Shown: piece after piece, positions 36,668 through 46,884 of the stretch | How the letters are laid out: each line of letters starts with the position of its first letter | Numbering within the stretch: the stretch's first letter is position 1 | Assembly (NCBI RefSeq): GCF_009938205.1 | Contig: NZ_AP019654.1 | Span: 2,108,001 to 2,172,000, forward strand | Reading direction: 5' to 3' | Length of the DNA: 64,000 bases | Source of the DNA: Vibrio panuliri | GTDB taxonomy: Bacteria; Pseudomonadota; Gammaproteobacteria; Enterobacterales; Vibrionaceae | Translations under genes and position numbers: made by a program | Notes under the pieces: generated by a model | Databases searched by the model: none | Told to the model about the DNA's origin: nothing | What the model saw: only the letters and a program-made list of their open reading frames with translations

Positions 36668-38143
36668 ATGAAGCGAGAACAATGGGGATCCCGTGCTGGA
36701 TTTATTCTAGCGGCAGTAGGATCTGCTATCGGATTGGGTAACATTTGGCGTTTCCCATATATGGCCTATGAGAATGGCGGCGGCGCCTTCTTCATTCCTT
36801 ACCTATTTGCCATGCTGACCGCTGGTATTCCATTTATGATTTTGGAATTCAGTATGGGTCAGAAGTATCGTGGCAGCGCACCAAAAACATTAGCTAAGAT
36901 CCACAGTAAGTTCGAATGGCTTGGCTGGTTCCAAGTTGGCGTCGCGGCAGTTATCGCCATCTACTACGTTGCGGTCATTGGCTGGGCTATCTCTTACTTT
37001 GGGATGTCATTTACCCAAAGTTGGGGAACCGACACAAACGCTTTCTTCTTCGGCGAGTACTTAAAGCTTGGGGGTGACAACTCTCCAACAGCATTGGGTA
37101 GCATTCAGTGGAAGATCGCGATTGCGATGCTCATTGCATGGGCAATCACCTATGCGGCAATCGTCGGTGGCGTAAAAGCGGGGATTGAGCGTGCCTCGAA
37201 GATCATGATGCCAATTCTGTTTATTATGGTATTACTGCTTATTGGTCGCATGATTTTCCTACCAGGCGCACTGGATGGCGTGAACTATATGTTTGAACCA
37301 GACTTTAGCAAGATTTGGGATGTAAAAGTTTGGGCTGCCGCGTACGGTCAGATCTTCTTCACTCTAAGTATCGGGTTTGCCATCATGCTGGCCTACTCAA
37401 GCTACTTGCCTGAAAAGTCAGATATCACCAACAACGCCTTTATGACCGTGTTGATTAACTGCGGCTTCTCTATCTTAGCCGGGATTATGATTTTCTCTGT
37501 GCTAGGTTACATGGCGCAAGAGCAAGGCAAACCACTTACCGAAGTTGTATCGGCAGGTGTTGGCCTCGCATTTGTTACCTTGCCAGCTGCGATTAATCTA
37601 TTGCCAGCACCTTATGTTCTTGGCCCACTGTTCTTCTTTGCTCTTGTAGTAGCAGGTTTAAGCTCACATATCTCTATCATGGAAGCCGTCACTTCTGCGA
37701 TTATCGACAAGCTTAAGTGGAGCCGTAAAAAAGCGGCCAATGTCGTTGTTGGCACGGGTGTTATTCTCTCTATGGCATTTGCAACCAATGGCGGTCTGTT
37801 ACTACTAGACCTCGTGGATCACTTCGCGAACAACGTCGGCATAATGGTTGGTGCGTTGGTTGAAGTCGTACTGATGGCTTGGCTATTGAATAAAGTGCCA
37901 AGTGTCCGCGAATACGTCAACGCGAAGTCTGACTTTACTATTGGTCAATGGTTTGATGTCTGTATCCGCTTTGTCACACCAGTGATGCTAGCCATCATTC
38001 TAGCCACTAAGCTACAAGCGCTATTTACTGAAGGCTATGGTGGTTATGACTTAACTCTTGGATGGGTAGTGATGGGTGCATTACTTGTCTTCGGATTCAT
38101 TATCAACGGCGCATCAAGCAAGCCACAGGAGGTACAATCATGA
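36668..38143 (+). CDS. Sodium-dependent transporter, NSS/SNF family
   Basis: This 491 aa inner-membrane symporter has about 11-12 transmembrane helices. It shows the NSS signature in TM1, GFILAAVGSAIGLGNIWRFPYMAYENGGGAF-type sequence, including the unwound GSAIGLGN sodium-site region. The co-encoded small subunit downstream is typical of methionine/alanine importers (MetP type) in other bacteria, so amino-acid uptake is expected; the specific substrate is not shown. The stop overlaps the small-subunit start. Confidence 0.88.
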   Translation: MKREQWGSRAGFILAAVGSAIGLGNIWRFPYMAYENGGGAFFIPYLFAMLTAGIPFMILEFSMGQKYRGSAPKTLAKIHSKFEWLGWFQVGVAAVIAIYYVAVIGWAISYFGMSFTQSWGTDTNAFFFGEYLKLGGDNSPTALGSIQWKIAIAMLIAWAITYAAIVGGVKAGIERASKIMMPILFIMVLLLIGRMIFLPGALDGVNYMFEPDFSKIWDVKVWAAAYGQIFFTLSIGFAIMLAYSSYLPEKSDITNNAFMTVLINCGFSILAGIMIFSVLGYMAQEQGKPLTEVVSAGVGLAFVTLPAAINLLPAPYVLGPLFFFALVVAGLSSHISIMEAVTSAIIDKLKWSRKKAANVVVGTGVILSMAFATNGGLLLLDLVDHFANNVGIMVGALVEVVLMAWLLNKVPSVREYVNAKSDFTIGQWFDVCIRFVTPVMLAIILATKLQALFTEGYGGYDLTLGWVVMGALLVFGFIINGASSKPQEVQS

Positions 38144-38235
38144 CAACAGGTGCAATTATTATGATGGTGATTGGGCTAGGCATCACTTGGGGTGGCGCGG
38201 TTATCTGCATCAAGCGAGCGATGAATAGAGAGTAA
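38140..38235 (+). CDS. Small subunit of NSS transporter (MetS family)
   Basis: This 31 aa peptide starts MTTGAIIMMVIGLGITWGG and is a single transmembrane helix with a basic C-terminus (IKRAMNRE). It resembles MetS, the small subunit that accompanies NSS-type methionine/alanine transporters. It overlaps the transporter stop by four bases (ATGA) and has an AGGAGG site. It is easily missed by gene finders. A terminator follows. Confidence 0.82.
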   Translation: MTTGAIIMMVIGLGITWGGAVICIKRAMNRE

Positions 38236-38250
38236 CCCTATTTCACTGAT

Positions 38251-38276
38251 AAATGCCGGCGTCATGCCGGCATTTT
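38251..38276 (+). terminator. Terminator of NSS transporter operon
   Basis: AATGCCGGC-GTCAT-GCCGGCATT perfect 9-bp stem followed by TTTT. The same AATGCCGGC stem recurs at 61862. Confidence 0.85.
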
Positions 38277-38311
38277 TAATCGCGGTCCACTGATGCAACA
38301 AGCAGTCGTGT

Positions 38312-38731
38312 TTAAAAATGGTATTTTGCACCCAGTGCCGCACCAATATCTAGCTTCCATCCCTTGTGCATATTTAACTCAGGTTGCACTTGTCCATACA
38401 GTTTCCAGCCATCACTGACTTGATAATTGATGCCTAGTGGGACTCGAGCGCCAAAACCATCTTCCCATTCCCCCCAAGCGCCGACACCAACATACCAACT
38501 TATCGGTTCGTCACTCTCAAACTGGCCCGTTTTGGCGATGTAGTCAAACGCAGCGCCTTGATTACCGATAATAAAACGGTACTGATTATCGAGTTCAACG
38601 ACCACACTCAATTGCTGGTCAACCGCAAGCCCTACTGCCAACTCTGCTGGTTGGTTATTGCTCGCCTGTGCTACGAACGTCATTGCACCTAACATGCTAC
38701 CTAGGGCAAACCTCGTTACCACTGCTTTCAT
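38312..38731 (-). CDS. Small predicted outer-membrane beta-barrel protein
   Basis: This 139 aa protein has a signal peptide (residues about 1-23, ending FVAQAS) and alternating hydrophobic/aromatic strands (SWYVGVGAWGEWED, VPLGINYQVSDGWKLYGQVQPEL) with a C-terminal phenylalanine, which suggests an outer-membrane barrel or barrel fragment. I recognise no named family. A GGAGGACA site precedes the ATG. It is monocistronic, between the NSS transporter and ptsG. Confidence 0.7.
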   Translation of the reverse strand: MKAVVTRFALGSMLGAMTFVAQASNNQPAELAVGLAVDQQLSVVVELDNQYRFIIGNQGAAFDYIAKTGQFESDEPISWYVGVGAWGEWEDGFGARVPLGINYQVSDGWKLYGQVQPELNMHKGWKLDIGAALGAKYHF

Positions 38732-38894
38732 TTGTCCTCCGACTTAATGGTTGTATCTGTACCCCTCTATTGTCGTGGTAGAGCCCGTATATAAGTCAGA
38801 GCAAAGTTAGCCTAAGGCTAGGTTCAAGAAAAGGTGGCAGGAAGTATGACCTGATGGAGTGCAACGGATAGCACCATTAGTGATGAGCAGAAAC

Positions 38895-38920
38895 GAAAAA
38901 AGGAGGCCTGAGCCTCCTTT
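38895..38920 (-). terminator. Terminator of ptsG
   Basis: On the minus strand AAAGGAGGC/GCCTCCTTT pair with a four-base loop followed by TTT. It lies 35 bases after the ptsG stop. Confidence 0.85.
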
Positions 38921-38955
38921 GTATACCTATAGGGGAAGGTATAATTCGTTATAGA

Positions 38956-40386
38956 TTAGTGGTTACGAATCCACTCATCCATTTCAGTTTTTAGGTTGTC
39001 AGACTTAGTACCGAAGATAGCTTGAACACCACCTGCAACTACTACAACGCCTGCTGCACCTAGTTTCTTAAGTTGGTCTTGGTCAACGGCTGCTGTATCA
39101 GCAACTGCAACACGTAGACGAGTGATACATGCGTCTAGACCAGTGATGTTTTCTTTACCGCCGAATGCCGCAACTAGTTCACCAGCCATGTCTGAGCCAG
39201 AAGTTGCTGCTACTGCGTCATCAGATTCGTCTTCACGACCAGGAGTCTTAAGGTCAAGCGCAGTGATAACTGTGCGGAATACCACGTAGTAGATAGCTGC
39301 GTAAACAAGACCTACAGCGACCATTAGACCCATCTTCTGAGAGTTACCAGAAAGAACTAGGAAGTCGATTAGACCGTGTGAGAATGAAGTACCGTGTACA
39401 AAACCTAGAGTGTTAGCAACCACGTATGCAGAACCAGCTAGTAGAGCGTGGATACCGTATAGGATTGGAGCAACGAATAGGAATGAGAATTCGATTGGCT
39501 CAGTAATACCTGTTAGGAATGAAGTCAGAGCTGCTGACGCCATGATACCCATTACTTTCGCGCGGTTTTCTGGTTTAGCACAGTGAGCAATCGCGATTGC
39601 TGCAGCTGGTAGACCAAACATCTTGAACATGTAACCGCCCGCTAGCTGACCGAAACCGTTGCCCGCTGCGCGAGAAGCTTCGTCTGCTACTAGGTAACAA
39701 GTTAGTACGCCGTTTTGAGTTTCGCCTGCTGCGTTCACACAAGTACCCGCTTCGAAGAAGAATGGTACGTTCCAAACGTGGTGTAGACCGAATGGGATTA
39801 GAGAACGCTCAACTACGCCGTAGATACCGAACGCTAGTTGTGGGTTTTGGTGTGCAGCCCAGTCAGAGAATGCAGAAATTGCACCGCCGATTGGTGGCCA
39901 TACGATAGATAGAACAACACCTAGGATGATTGCAGCAAAACCAGTGATGATTGGCACTGCACGCTTACCTGCGAAGAAGCCTAGGTATTCTGGAAGTTGG
40001 ATCTTGAAGAAACGGTTGAATGCCCAAGCAGCCACACCACCGACAAGGATACCACCTAGTACGCCTGTGTCGATCTTCTCAACGCCCATGATGCCAGCCA
40101 TAACGCTTAGCGTAGCAACCATGATGCCGTAACCAACGATTGCTGCAAGACCTGCAACACCGTCGTTGTTTGTGAAACCAAGCGCAACACCCACAGCAAA
40201 TAGCAGAGCCATTTGACCGAATACTGAGCCACCCGCTTGTTCCATTAGGTTAGAAACGATTTCTGGGATAAAGCTAAGATGAGCTGCACCTACACCTAGT
40301 AGGATACCTGCAACCGGAAGCACCGATACTGGAAGCATCAGAGCTTTACCGACTTTTTGCAGGTTAGCAAAAAGGTTCTTAAACAT
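38956..40386 (-). CDS. ptsG: PTS glucose-specific IIBC component
   Basis: This is a 476 aa glucose permease: an N-terminal IIC domain with several membrane segments ([29 protein letters not shown] start) and a C-terminal IIB domain with the phosphorylated cysteine C420 in [11 protein letters not shown]. Phosphate comes from the IIA protein (Crr) encoded elsewhere. Length equals E. coli PtsG (477). Its gene is the classical Mlc target, and mlc is nearby. An AGGAGCAT site precedes the ATG. Confidence 0.94.
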   Translation of the reverse strand: MFKNLFANLQKVGKALMLPVSVLPVAGILLGVGAAHLSFIPEIVSNLMEQAGGSVFGQMALLFAVGVALGFTNNDGVAGLAAIVGYGIMVATLSVMAGIMGVEKIDTGVLGGILVGGVAAWAFNRFFKIQLPEYLGFFAGKRAVPIITGFAAIILGVVLSIVWPPIGGAISAFSDWAAHQNPQLAFGIYGVVERSLIPFGLHHVWNVPFFFEAGTCVNAAGETQNGVLTCYLVADEASRAAGNGFGQLAGGYMFKMFGLPAAAIAIAHCAKPENRAKVMGIMASAALTSFLTGITEPIEFSFLFVAPILYGIHALLAGSAYVVANTLGFVHGTSFSHGLIDFLVLSGNSQKMGLMVAVGLVYAAIYYVVFRTVITALDLKTPGREDESDDAVAATSGSDMAGELVAAFGGKENITGLDACITRLRVAVADTAAVDQDQLKKLGAAGVVVVAGGVQAIFGTKSDNLKTEMDEWIRNH

Positions 40387-40788
40387 GATTATGCTCCTGA
40401 AAGATTATTAGAGTTATCTGGGCTCTAACGGCACACCCCCGTAGCCTAAATGTTAGCACCCATTGAAAATGTAACCACTTGTAACGTTATATTTTCTGCC
40501 TCTAAATATATCTTGAGGTTCATCGCATTTGCTAGTGGACAATTAATTTTAATTTCAAACTAATAGATAGATCACACGCAAAAACACATTTTAACATACA
40601 AAAAACGCGCTTAAATTATTGATTTATAGAAATTAATTTCAAAAAAGCATTAATTTTAGCCGTCGAATAAAATACCACTCAATGTTATTTTTTATCACAA
40701 AATTACACTCGCTCGATTTTTAATCGAGATGGTTAACATTTAACGTTTTCAATCAACATAAAATCGTTTACATCAAATTTATTCAACT
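40387..40788. promoter_or_regulatory. AT-rich upstream region of ptsG
   Basis: These 402 bases hold no gene. The region is AT-rich and should contain the ptsG promoter with CRP and Mlc control as in E. coli, but I could not pick out a convincing CRP or Mlc site by eye. It ends at the tatD terminator. Confidence 0.4.
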
Positions 40789-40815
40789 AAAAAAGGGGCT
40801 TTCGCCCCTTTTTTA
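40789..40815 (-). terminator. Terminator of the tmk-holB-tatD operon
   Basis: AAAAGGGGC-TTTC-GCCCCTTTT stem with T runs on both sides; it lies 16 bases after the tatD stop on the minus strand. Confidence 0.87.
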
Positions 40816-40830
40816 GTCATTTTCCATTTT

Positions 40831-41598
40831 CTACTTCAAAAAAAGATTTCGGAAGTTTTCGCTGGTTTTTTGCCCAACCTGAGATAAAGCGACACCTTTG
40901 AGCTGCGCAATGTAGGCCGCGACCTCTACAACGTAAGCTGGTTGGTTCTGCTTACCGCGATGAGGGACAGGTGCTAAGTACGGAGAATCGGTCTCAATGA
41001 GTAAACGTTCGAGCGGAATGTTTTTGACCACTTCTTTAAGCTCGGTGGCTTGCCTGAATGTGACGATCCCTGAAATAGAGATATAGAAACCAAGTGCCAT
41101 CGCAGCCTCGGCAAAAGCCATATCTTCGGTAAAACAGTGAATCACCCCACCACATTTCTCTGCGCCACCATTGCGTAAGATATCTAACGTATCTTGACGC
41201 GCATTGCGAGTATGAATAATCAGCGGCTTGTTCAACTCGACCGCCAACTCAACTTGTTGCTCGAAACGTTCAAGTTGCAGTGGTTTAGTCTCAGGCTGAT
41301 AGTGGTAATCTAACCCCGTCTCACCAATCGCAACAACTTTAGGATGTTGAGCGTATTGCTGCATTAAGTCGAAACTAAAATCACTCTCCACATCTAACGG
41401 ATGTACGCCGCAGGAGGCGTATACGTTATCAAAAGGAGTGATCATTTCGATCATATTTGGGAAAGCGTCTAGCGTAACGCCTACCGACAAAAGTTCCGTG
41501 ACGTTAGCAGCTTGCGCTTTGGCCACCACATCTGCAATCCCTTGATGTAATTCTTGATAGTCCAGCTTATCGAGATGGCAGTGAGAATCTACGAACAT
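40831..41598 (-). CDS. ycfH: TatD-family metal-dependent hydrolase (YcfH)
   Basis: This 255 aa TIM-barrel hydrolase has the metal-binding MFVDSHCHLD start, GETGLDYHYQ, IIHTRNARQD, VIHCFTEDM and ETDSPYLAPVP. TatD-type enzymes act as 3'-5' DNases or in D-amino-acid hydrolysis. Its start overlaps holB by ten bases, matching the enterobacterial tmk-holB-ycfH arrangement. Confidence 0.9.
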   Translation of the reverse strand: MFVDSHCHLDKLDYQELHQGIADVVAKAQAANVTELLSVGVTLDAFPNMIEMITPFDNVYASCGVHPLDVESDFSFDLMQQYAQHPKVVAIGETGLDYHYQPETKPLQLERFEQQVELAVELNKPLIIHTRNARQDTLDILRNGGAEKCGGVIHCFTEDMAFAEAAMALGFYISISGIVTFRQATELKEVVKNIPLERLLIETDSPYLAPVPHRGKQNQPAYVVEVAAYIAQLKGVALSQVGQKTSENFRNLFLK

Positions 41599-42551
41599 GT
41601 TTCCCCGTTAAATTTAAATAACCAGTCTAAAATCAGTAATTCACGGTTAAGTCCCGTGTGCTCAGTCAGTTGCTCTATCAACTGTTGCAATGCCTGAGTC
41701 TGTTGATATAACAGATTATAATCAATTTGCTCAGACAACGCCTTTGCCCCAGGTACCGCTGAAGAAGACAATAAAGCAAAATGCGCTTTTTGGGCGTCAG
41801 TCAATAAATACCACACCCACTGTAATGACTTTTCAATATCACCACTAAGCTCCTTTGCTAGCTTCACCGCATCACCGCCTCGGCAGACAATATCGGTAAG
41901 TTGCCGCTCAATCTCAAGGTAGCGTTGCTGCTCCCCTTCTTCGATAAACCTTAATGTGTTTAACGGTGAGTGACCATTAATATGCACCGCATAACTCGGT
42001 ACGCTCTGTTGTGTCTGTGTCGCTAGCCAATCCGCTAACTCAGCCGCATCTGGAGCGCTAATATGCCATTGCTGGCAACGGCTGGTTATGGTTGGTAACA
42101 ACTGACTCGCAGCACTACTGACCAGCAAAAACAGACAGCTTGGTGACGGAGTCTCCAGTGTTTTTAGTAATGCGTTGGCAGCAGATTCATTCATGACATC
42201 TGCGGGTTGGATGACGATCACTCGATAACCAGACAGTTGCGAAGACTCTTGTGCGAGTCTGTTACAATGTCGAATTTGATCGACCGTGATCGCCTTCCCT
42301 TCTTTCTCAGGTTTTACCCAGTGAAAGTCAGGGTGATTGCTTGACTCCATCAGTTGACAGCTATGACAAAAACCACATGGCTCAGAAGTGTAATTGCTGC
42401 ACATCACGGTTCGGCTGAACAGCGATATCAACTGTTCTTCACCAAATCCAGGCTTAGCAATCAACAAGGCGGCATTGGGGAAACGCTCAGCCTCTAAATG
42501 GGTCTGCCATTGCTGCCATAATGGTGTTAACCATGGATAAAGCGACGTCAT
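41589..42551 (-). CDS. holB: DNA polymerase III delta' subunit
   Basis: This 320 aa AAA+-type clamp-loader subunit lacks an intact Walker A (AKPGFGEEQ), as expected of delta'. Four zinc-site cysteines are seen in CSNYTSEPCGFCHSCQ, and the SRC-like motif appears as TITSRCQQ. With gamma and delta it loads the beta clamp. It overlaps tmk by one base (TAATG) and tatD by ten. Confidence 0.92.
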   Translation of the reverse strand: MTSLYPWLTPLWQQWQTHLEAERFPNAALLIAKPGFGEEQLISLFSRTVMCSNYTSEPCGFCHSCQLMESSNHPDFHWVKPEKEGKAITVDQIRHCNRLAQESSQLSGYRVIVIQPADVMNESAANALLKTLETPSPSCLFLLVSSAASQLLPTITSRCQQWHISAPDAAELADWLATQTQQSVPSYAVHINGHSPLNTLRFIEEGEQQRYLEIERQLTDIVCRGGDAVKLAKELSGDIEKSLQWVWYLLTDAQKAHFALLSSSAVPGAKALSEQIDYNLLYQQTQALQQLIEQLTEHTGLNRELLILDWLFKFNGETCS

Positions 42552-43183
42552 TACTTAGTGTCCAACCATTGCTTGAGCGCGTTCTGAATATCTTCCGCAA
42601 CCTTTTCCATCGCTTGCTCTGCGTTGATGACGACAATGCTGTCATCACTCGCGGCGATTTCTAGGTAGCGTTCACGAGTGCGGTCAAAAAAGCTCATGTC
42701 CATTTTCTCAATGCGGTCTAGCTCACCACGACCACGAGCACGCTCTAAACCCACACGCGGGTCTAAATCAAGGTAGAGAGTAAAGTCTGGCTTAAACTCG
42801 CCCAACGTGGTTTCACGCAATGCTTGCATTGTCTTACGCGGGATCTGACGACCACCGCCTTGATAAGCTTGCGAAGACATGTCGTGACGGTCACCCACTA
42901 CCCACGTTCCTTGAGCAAGAGCAGGCTTAATGACATTCTCAACCAACTGGACACGAGAAGCATACATCATCAAAAGCTCCGTCATATCTTGCAGAACTTC
43001 ACCTTCATGCTCTTGCTTAACCAGCTCACGTAGCTTCTCCGCTAACACGGTGCCACCAGGTTCACGAGTATGTCTAATCGATTCGATGCCCGCTTGCTTG
43101 AGTACATCGAGTACCGCATTAATTGCCGTACTTTTACCCGCGCCTTCAAGGCCCTCTACAACGATAAATTTAGCTTGTTTCAT
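42551..43183 (-). CDS. tmk: Thymidylate kinase
   Basis: This 210 aa kinase phosphorylates dTMP to dTDP. It has the P-loop GLEGAGKST, the DR motif in RHTREPGGT, and the LID region with [16 protein letters not shown]. It lies between mltG (four-base gap) and holB in a conserved operon. Confidence 0.95.
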   Translation of the reverse strand: MKQAKFIVVEGLEGAGKSTAINAVLDVLKQAGIESIRHTREPGGTVLAEKLRELVKQEHEGEVLQDMTELLMMYASRVQLVENVIKPALAQGTWVVGDRHDMSSQAYQGGGRQIPRKTMQALRETTLGEFKPDFTLYLDLDPRVGLERARGRGELDRIEKMDMSFFDRTRERYLEIAASDDSIVVINAEQAMEKVAEDIQNALKQWLDTK

Positions 43184-43187
43184 AAAA

Positions 43188-44204
43188 TTATTTGTTACTT
43201 CTTAAGTGTCGTAAGTAAGCACGCACTGCGCGATTATGTTCGGTCAGGTTTTTAGAGAACACATGTCCTCCTTTACCACTGGCGACAAAATAGTAGTAGT
43301 CACTATCTTCAGGGTTGAGTGCCGCTTTGATCGATGCTTCACCCGCCATCGCGATTGGCGTTGGTGGCAGCCCAGCGATCACATATGTATTGTATGGTGT
43401 CGGTGTACGGAGATCTTTTTTGCGGATGTTGCCATCGTACTTATCACCCATACCATAGATAACGGTTGGATCGGTTTGCAAACGCATGCGCTTATTGAGG
43501 CGATTGACGAAAACCGATGCGACACGCTCTCGTTCAGACTCAACCGCCGTCTCTTTCTCAATGATTGAAGCAAGGATTAACGCTTCATAAGGAGAGGCAA
43601 GAGGCAACTTATCTTGGCGGTGCTGCCAAGCTTGATCCAGCACTGATTGCAGCTTATTTGCAGAGCGCTTAAGAATCTCAAGGTCAGAAGTACCGTAGGT
43701 GTAATTGAAGGTTTCCGCGAGGAACAAGCCTTCCAGTTTGTCATGTTCAATACCCAGAGCTTTGGCTATCTCTGCCTCACTCATCTGCTTGGTTTTGTGC
43801 TCAAGATAAGGGGCATTTTCAAGAATTGTACGCCACTCACTAAAGCGTGAACCTTCGACAAACGTCAGTGAAAACTGATGCTCTTTGCCCGTTTTAAACT
43901 GTTTGAGAGCTTGAGTTAAGTCCATCTCAGGCGTGATGAGATAAGTCCCTGCTCTTAACTGAGTCAACTCAGGATGAAAATGACGCACAACCTTTACCAC
44001 ATCACTGGTGGTAATAATCTCTTGCTTGCTGAGATCGCTTAACACCCCTTGAAAGCTTGTACCGGGTTTTACGGTAAAGATCTGTTCTTGGGTCAACTGC
44101 AAAGGCTGGCTTAAAAACTGTTCTACTTGCTTGGTAACATAGAAAAAAGCTCCAGTTGCAGCAATCGCAACCAGAACCAAAAATAGAGTGATCTTTTTAA
44201 TCAC
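43188..44204 (-). CDS. mltG: Endolytic transglycosylase MltG
   Basis: This 338 aa inner-membrane lytic transglycosylase cuts nascent peptidoglycan and limits glycan strand length. It has one N-terminal transmembrane helix ([19 protein letters not shown]), a LysM-like region and the YceG domain with catalytic Glu in [15 protein letters not shown] and the NRL / [10 protein letters not shown] motifs. It overlaps pabC by four bases and precedes tmk by four. Confidence 0.93.
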   Translation of the reverse strand: MIKKITLFLVLVAIAATGAFFYVTKQVEQFLSQPLQLTQEQIFTVKPGTSFQGVLSDLSKQEIITTSDVVKVVRHFHPELTQLRAGTYLITPEMDLTQALKQFKTGKEHQFSLTFVEGSRFSEWRTILENAPYLEHKTKQMSEAEIAKALGIEHDKLEGLFLAETFNYTYGTSDLEILKRSANKLQSVLDQAWQHRQDKLPLASPYEALILASIIEKETAVESERERVASVFVNRLNKRMRLQTDPTVIYGMGDKYDGNIRKKDLRTPTPYNTYVIAGLPPTPIAMAGEASIKAALNPEDSDYYYFVASGKGGHVFSKNLTEHNRAVRAYLRHLRSNK

Positions 44205-45007
44205 GGGGACAACATCTCCTGAATACTTCTCGTCAGCTCTCCAAAGGGAAAACTTTGACCCTCAATTCCCTTCACCGGGACGGCACCTAAAATCGAGTTG
44301 GTTATAAATACTTCTTCTGCAGCCAACAAGTCTGCCAATGCAAACTCGCCAACACGCACGTTTACTTGGCTTTGCTCGAGATATTCGAGCACACGCCTTC
44401 TTGCAACACCCGCCACACCGGACATTGCTAAACTCGGCGTAAAGAGCGTGTCACCTTGCCGCCAAAACAGATTTGCCATACTGGTTTCAATCACATGCTC
44501 AGACAAGTTCAATACCACGCCATCCGTCAGTTGACGTTGATCAATTTCCGTTTTGACTAACACTTGCTCCAATCGATTATTGTGTTTGTGTCCAGCCAAT
44601 AAAGGCATCAAACCTAGTCGAGTTTGGCAAACGCCTAATTTAATGCCTTCCCGTTGCCATTGGTGGTAATGTTGAGGGAAAGCAAAGTCGCTAATAGTAA
44701 CATTAGGAGCACTCACTTGAGTAGCGCTATAGCCTCTGCCGCCTTCTCCACGGCTAATGTGCAGTTTCAAACCTGCCAGTGGTTGATGCAGAGCAGCCTT
44801 GCGCAACCATTGTTCTACAACCTGCCAATTGGGCTGAGCAATAGCAAGTGTATCTAAACATGCTTGCATTCGCTCGCGATGATATAACCAACAATCCAAC
44901 TCGCCCTCTCGAGTGAGCATCGTGGTAAAACAGCCATCACCATATTGAAATGAGCGATCAAGCAGAGAAATTGATTCGCAAGGTTGTCCGTTAAGCCAAT
45001 ACACCAT
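44201..45007 (-). CDS. pabC: Aminodeoxychorismate lyase
   Basis: This 268 aa PLP fold-type IV enzyme converts 4-amino-4-deoxychorismate to p-aminobenzoate and pyruvate for folate synthesis. The PLP lysine is in AGHKHNNRLEQVL, with the conserved Glu in FITNSILGAVPV. It begins MVYWLNGQP and follows fabF after a terminator, an arrangement conserved in gamma-proteobacteria. Confidence 0.92.
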   Translation of the reverse strand: MVYWLNGQPCESISLLDRSFQYGDGCFTTMLTREGELDCWLYHRERMQACLDTLAIAQPNWQVVEQWLRKAALHQPLAGLKLHISRGEGGRGYSATQVSAPNVTISDFAFPQHYHQWQREGIKLGVCQTRLGLMPLLAGHKHNNRLEQVLVKTEIDQRQLTDGVVLNLSEHVIETSMANLFWRQGDTLFTPSLAMSGVAGVARRRVLEYLEQSQVNVRVGEFALADLLAAEEVFITNSILGAVPVKGIEGQSFPFGELTRSIQEMLSP

Positions 45008-45025
45008 TGATGTCCTAATCTAAAA

Positions 45026-45060
45026 AAAACGGCCTAATACCAAAAGCATTAGGCCGTTTT
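45026..45060 (-). terminator. Terminator between fabF and pabC
   Basis: A perfect stem AAAACGGCCTAAT/ATTAGGCCGTTTT lies across a nine-base loop, followed on the minus strand by TTTT. Confidence 0.88.
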
Positions 45061-45080
45061 ATCACAAATCCGTTTCTCGA

Positions 45081-46322
45081 TTAAATCTTTTTGAAGACTA
45101 GAGAACCGTTAGTACCACCGAAACCGAAAGAGTTACAGATTGCGTATTCCATATCAACTTTTTGCGCCACATGTGGCACAAGATCGATATCGAGACCTTC
45201 TTCTGGGTTATCTAGGTTGATCGTTGGCGGAACAATTTGGTCAACAAGAGACAAAACAGTAATGATTGCTTCAACTGAACCAGCAGCACCTAGTAGGTGG
45301 CCAGTCATCGATTTAGTTGAAGACACCTTAACTTGCTTAGCACCTTCTTCACCTAGTGCACGCTTAACGCCTTTGATTTCCGCTACATCACCCGCTGGTG
45401 TTGATGTACCGTGAGCGTTTACGTAACCAACTTGAGTACCAACGATACCCGCGTCACGCATTGCCGCTTCCATCGCTAGCGCACCACCTGAACCGTCCGC
45501 ACTTGGCGAAGTCATGTGGTAAGCGTCGCCAGACATACCAAAGCCTACAAGCTCTGCGTAAATCTTAGCACCGCGTGCTTTTGCGTGTTCGTACTCTTCA
45601 AGTACCATCATGCCAGCACCGTCACCTAGAACGAAGCCGTCACGATCTTTATCCCATGGACGAGACGCTTTTTGCGGTTCATCGTTACGAGTAGATAGCG
45701 CTTTAGCAGCACCGAAGCCTGCCATGCCTAGTGGTGTAGACGCTTTCTCAGCACCACCGGCTACCATTGCATCTGCATCACCGTAAGCGATCATACGCGC
45801 CGCGTGACCGATATTGTGTAGACCCGTTGTACATGCTGTAGAAATAGCGATGTTCGGACCACGTAGACCACGCATGATAGATAGGTTACCTGCAACCATG
45901 TTTACGATGGTTGATGGAACGAAGAATGGGCTCACCTTACGTGGACCTTTTTCGACTAGCGCAGAGTGACCTGTTTCAATTAGGTCCAAACCACCAATAC
46001 CCGAACCGATTGCAACACCAATGCGTGCTGCGTTTTCTTCGTTAACTTGTAAGCCTGAATCGTCTAAAGCTTGAATACCAGCTGCGATGCCGTACTGGAT
46101 AAATAGATCCATTTTACGAGCATCTTTTTTAGACATGTACTCTTCGCAGTTGAAATCTTTGACTAGACCTGCGAAGCGAGTAGTGAAATTTGTAGCATCA
46201 AAGTGCTCGATATTAACGATGCCGCTTTGACCTTCTAGCAGGGCCTTCCATGATGATTCTACAGTGTTGCCTACCGGTGACAACATACCCATGCCAGTGA
46301 CAACAACACGACGCTTGGACAC
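45081..46322 (-). CDS. fabF: 3-oxoacyl-ACP synthase II
   Basis: This 413 aa condensing enzyme elongates acyl-ACP with malonyl-ACP. The catalytic triad is C164 (STACTTG) plus the His residues of [11 protein letters not shown] and [14 protein letters not shown]. FabF has a role in temperature control of membrane fluidity in E. coli. It is downstream of acpP, separated by a hairpin that may reduce its expression relative to acpP. Confidence 0.96.
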   Translation of the reverse strand: MSKRRVVVTGMGMLSPVGNTVESSWKALLEGQSGIVNIEHFDATNFTTRFAGLVKDFNCEEYMSKKDARKMDLFIQYGIAAGIQALDDSGLQVNEENAARIGVAIGSGIGGLDLIETGHSALVEKGPRKVSPFFVPSTIVNMVAGNLSIMRGLRGPNIAISTACTTGLHNIGHAARMIAYGDADAMVAGGAEKASTPLGMAGFGAAKALSTRNDEPQKASRPWDKDRDGFVLGDGAGMMVLEEYEHAKARGAKIYAELVGFGMSGDAYHMTSPSADGSGGALAMEAAMRDAGIVGTQVGYVNAHGTSTPAGDVAEIKGVKRALGEEGAKQVKVSSTKSMTGHLLGAAGSVEAIITVLSLVDQIVPPTINLDNPEEGLDIDLVPHVAQKVDMEYAICNSFGFGGTNGSLVFKKI

Positions 46323-46375
46323 GATTTTATTCTCCGGGAAATGAAATGATTCTATGAGAGATATAGAAGAGTGTT

Positions 46376-46404
46376 AAAAAACTCAGGCGGCCAGATGGCC
46401 GCCT
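46376..46404 (-). terminator. Terminator/attenuator between acpP and fabF
   Basis: On the minus strand AGGCGGCC-ATCT-GGCCGCCT is followed by GAGTTTTTT. It may explain much higher acpP than fabF expression. Confidence 0.8.
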
Positions 46405-46415
46405 GGGGGGAGAGA

Positions 46416-46649
46416 TTACTGAGCGCTGTTCACGTAGTCGATTGCAGCTTGAACAGTAGTGATCTTCTCAGCTTCTTCGTCTGGAATCTCAGTGTCGAAT
46501 TCTTCTTCTAGAGCCATTACTAGTTCAACAGTGTCTAGAGAATCAGCACCTAGATCATCAACAAATGAAGCTTCGTTTTTAACTTCTGCTTCGTCTACAC
46601 CTAGCTGTTCAACAATGATTTTCTTTACGCGTTCTTCGATGTTGCTCAT
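46416..46649 (-). CDS. acpP: Acyl carrier protein
   Basis: This 77 aa acidic protein carries acyl chains on phosphopantetheine attached to S37 ([11 protein letters not shown]). The frame extends to 46721, but [12 protein letters not shown] is the true start, with a purine-rich site upstream. It is one of the most conserved proteins of the window. Confidence 0.97.
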
Positions 46650-46884
46650 TTTTTCTTTTCCTTTACAGATTTCGCTCAATGCGATGATTCCGTAGTTTAT
46701 TAGAACTATTGAAAGTTGCAAGGGGGACCTTGCTGGTCAAACCACAATTTTAGCGATTTTAACCGAAATTCAATACATTTTTGACTTATATCATGCACAA
46801 ATGTTGTGCAAGCCAATAGCAAGTTTTACATGTTCTTGGCAAGAAGCTTAGAAGATCCTCGCCAATTTTGCACAAACTTAGCTA

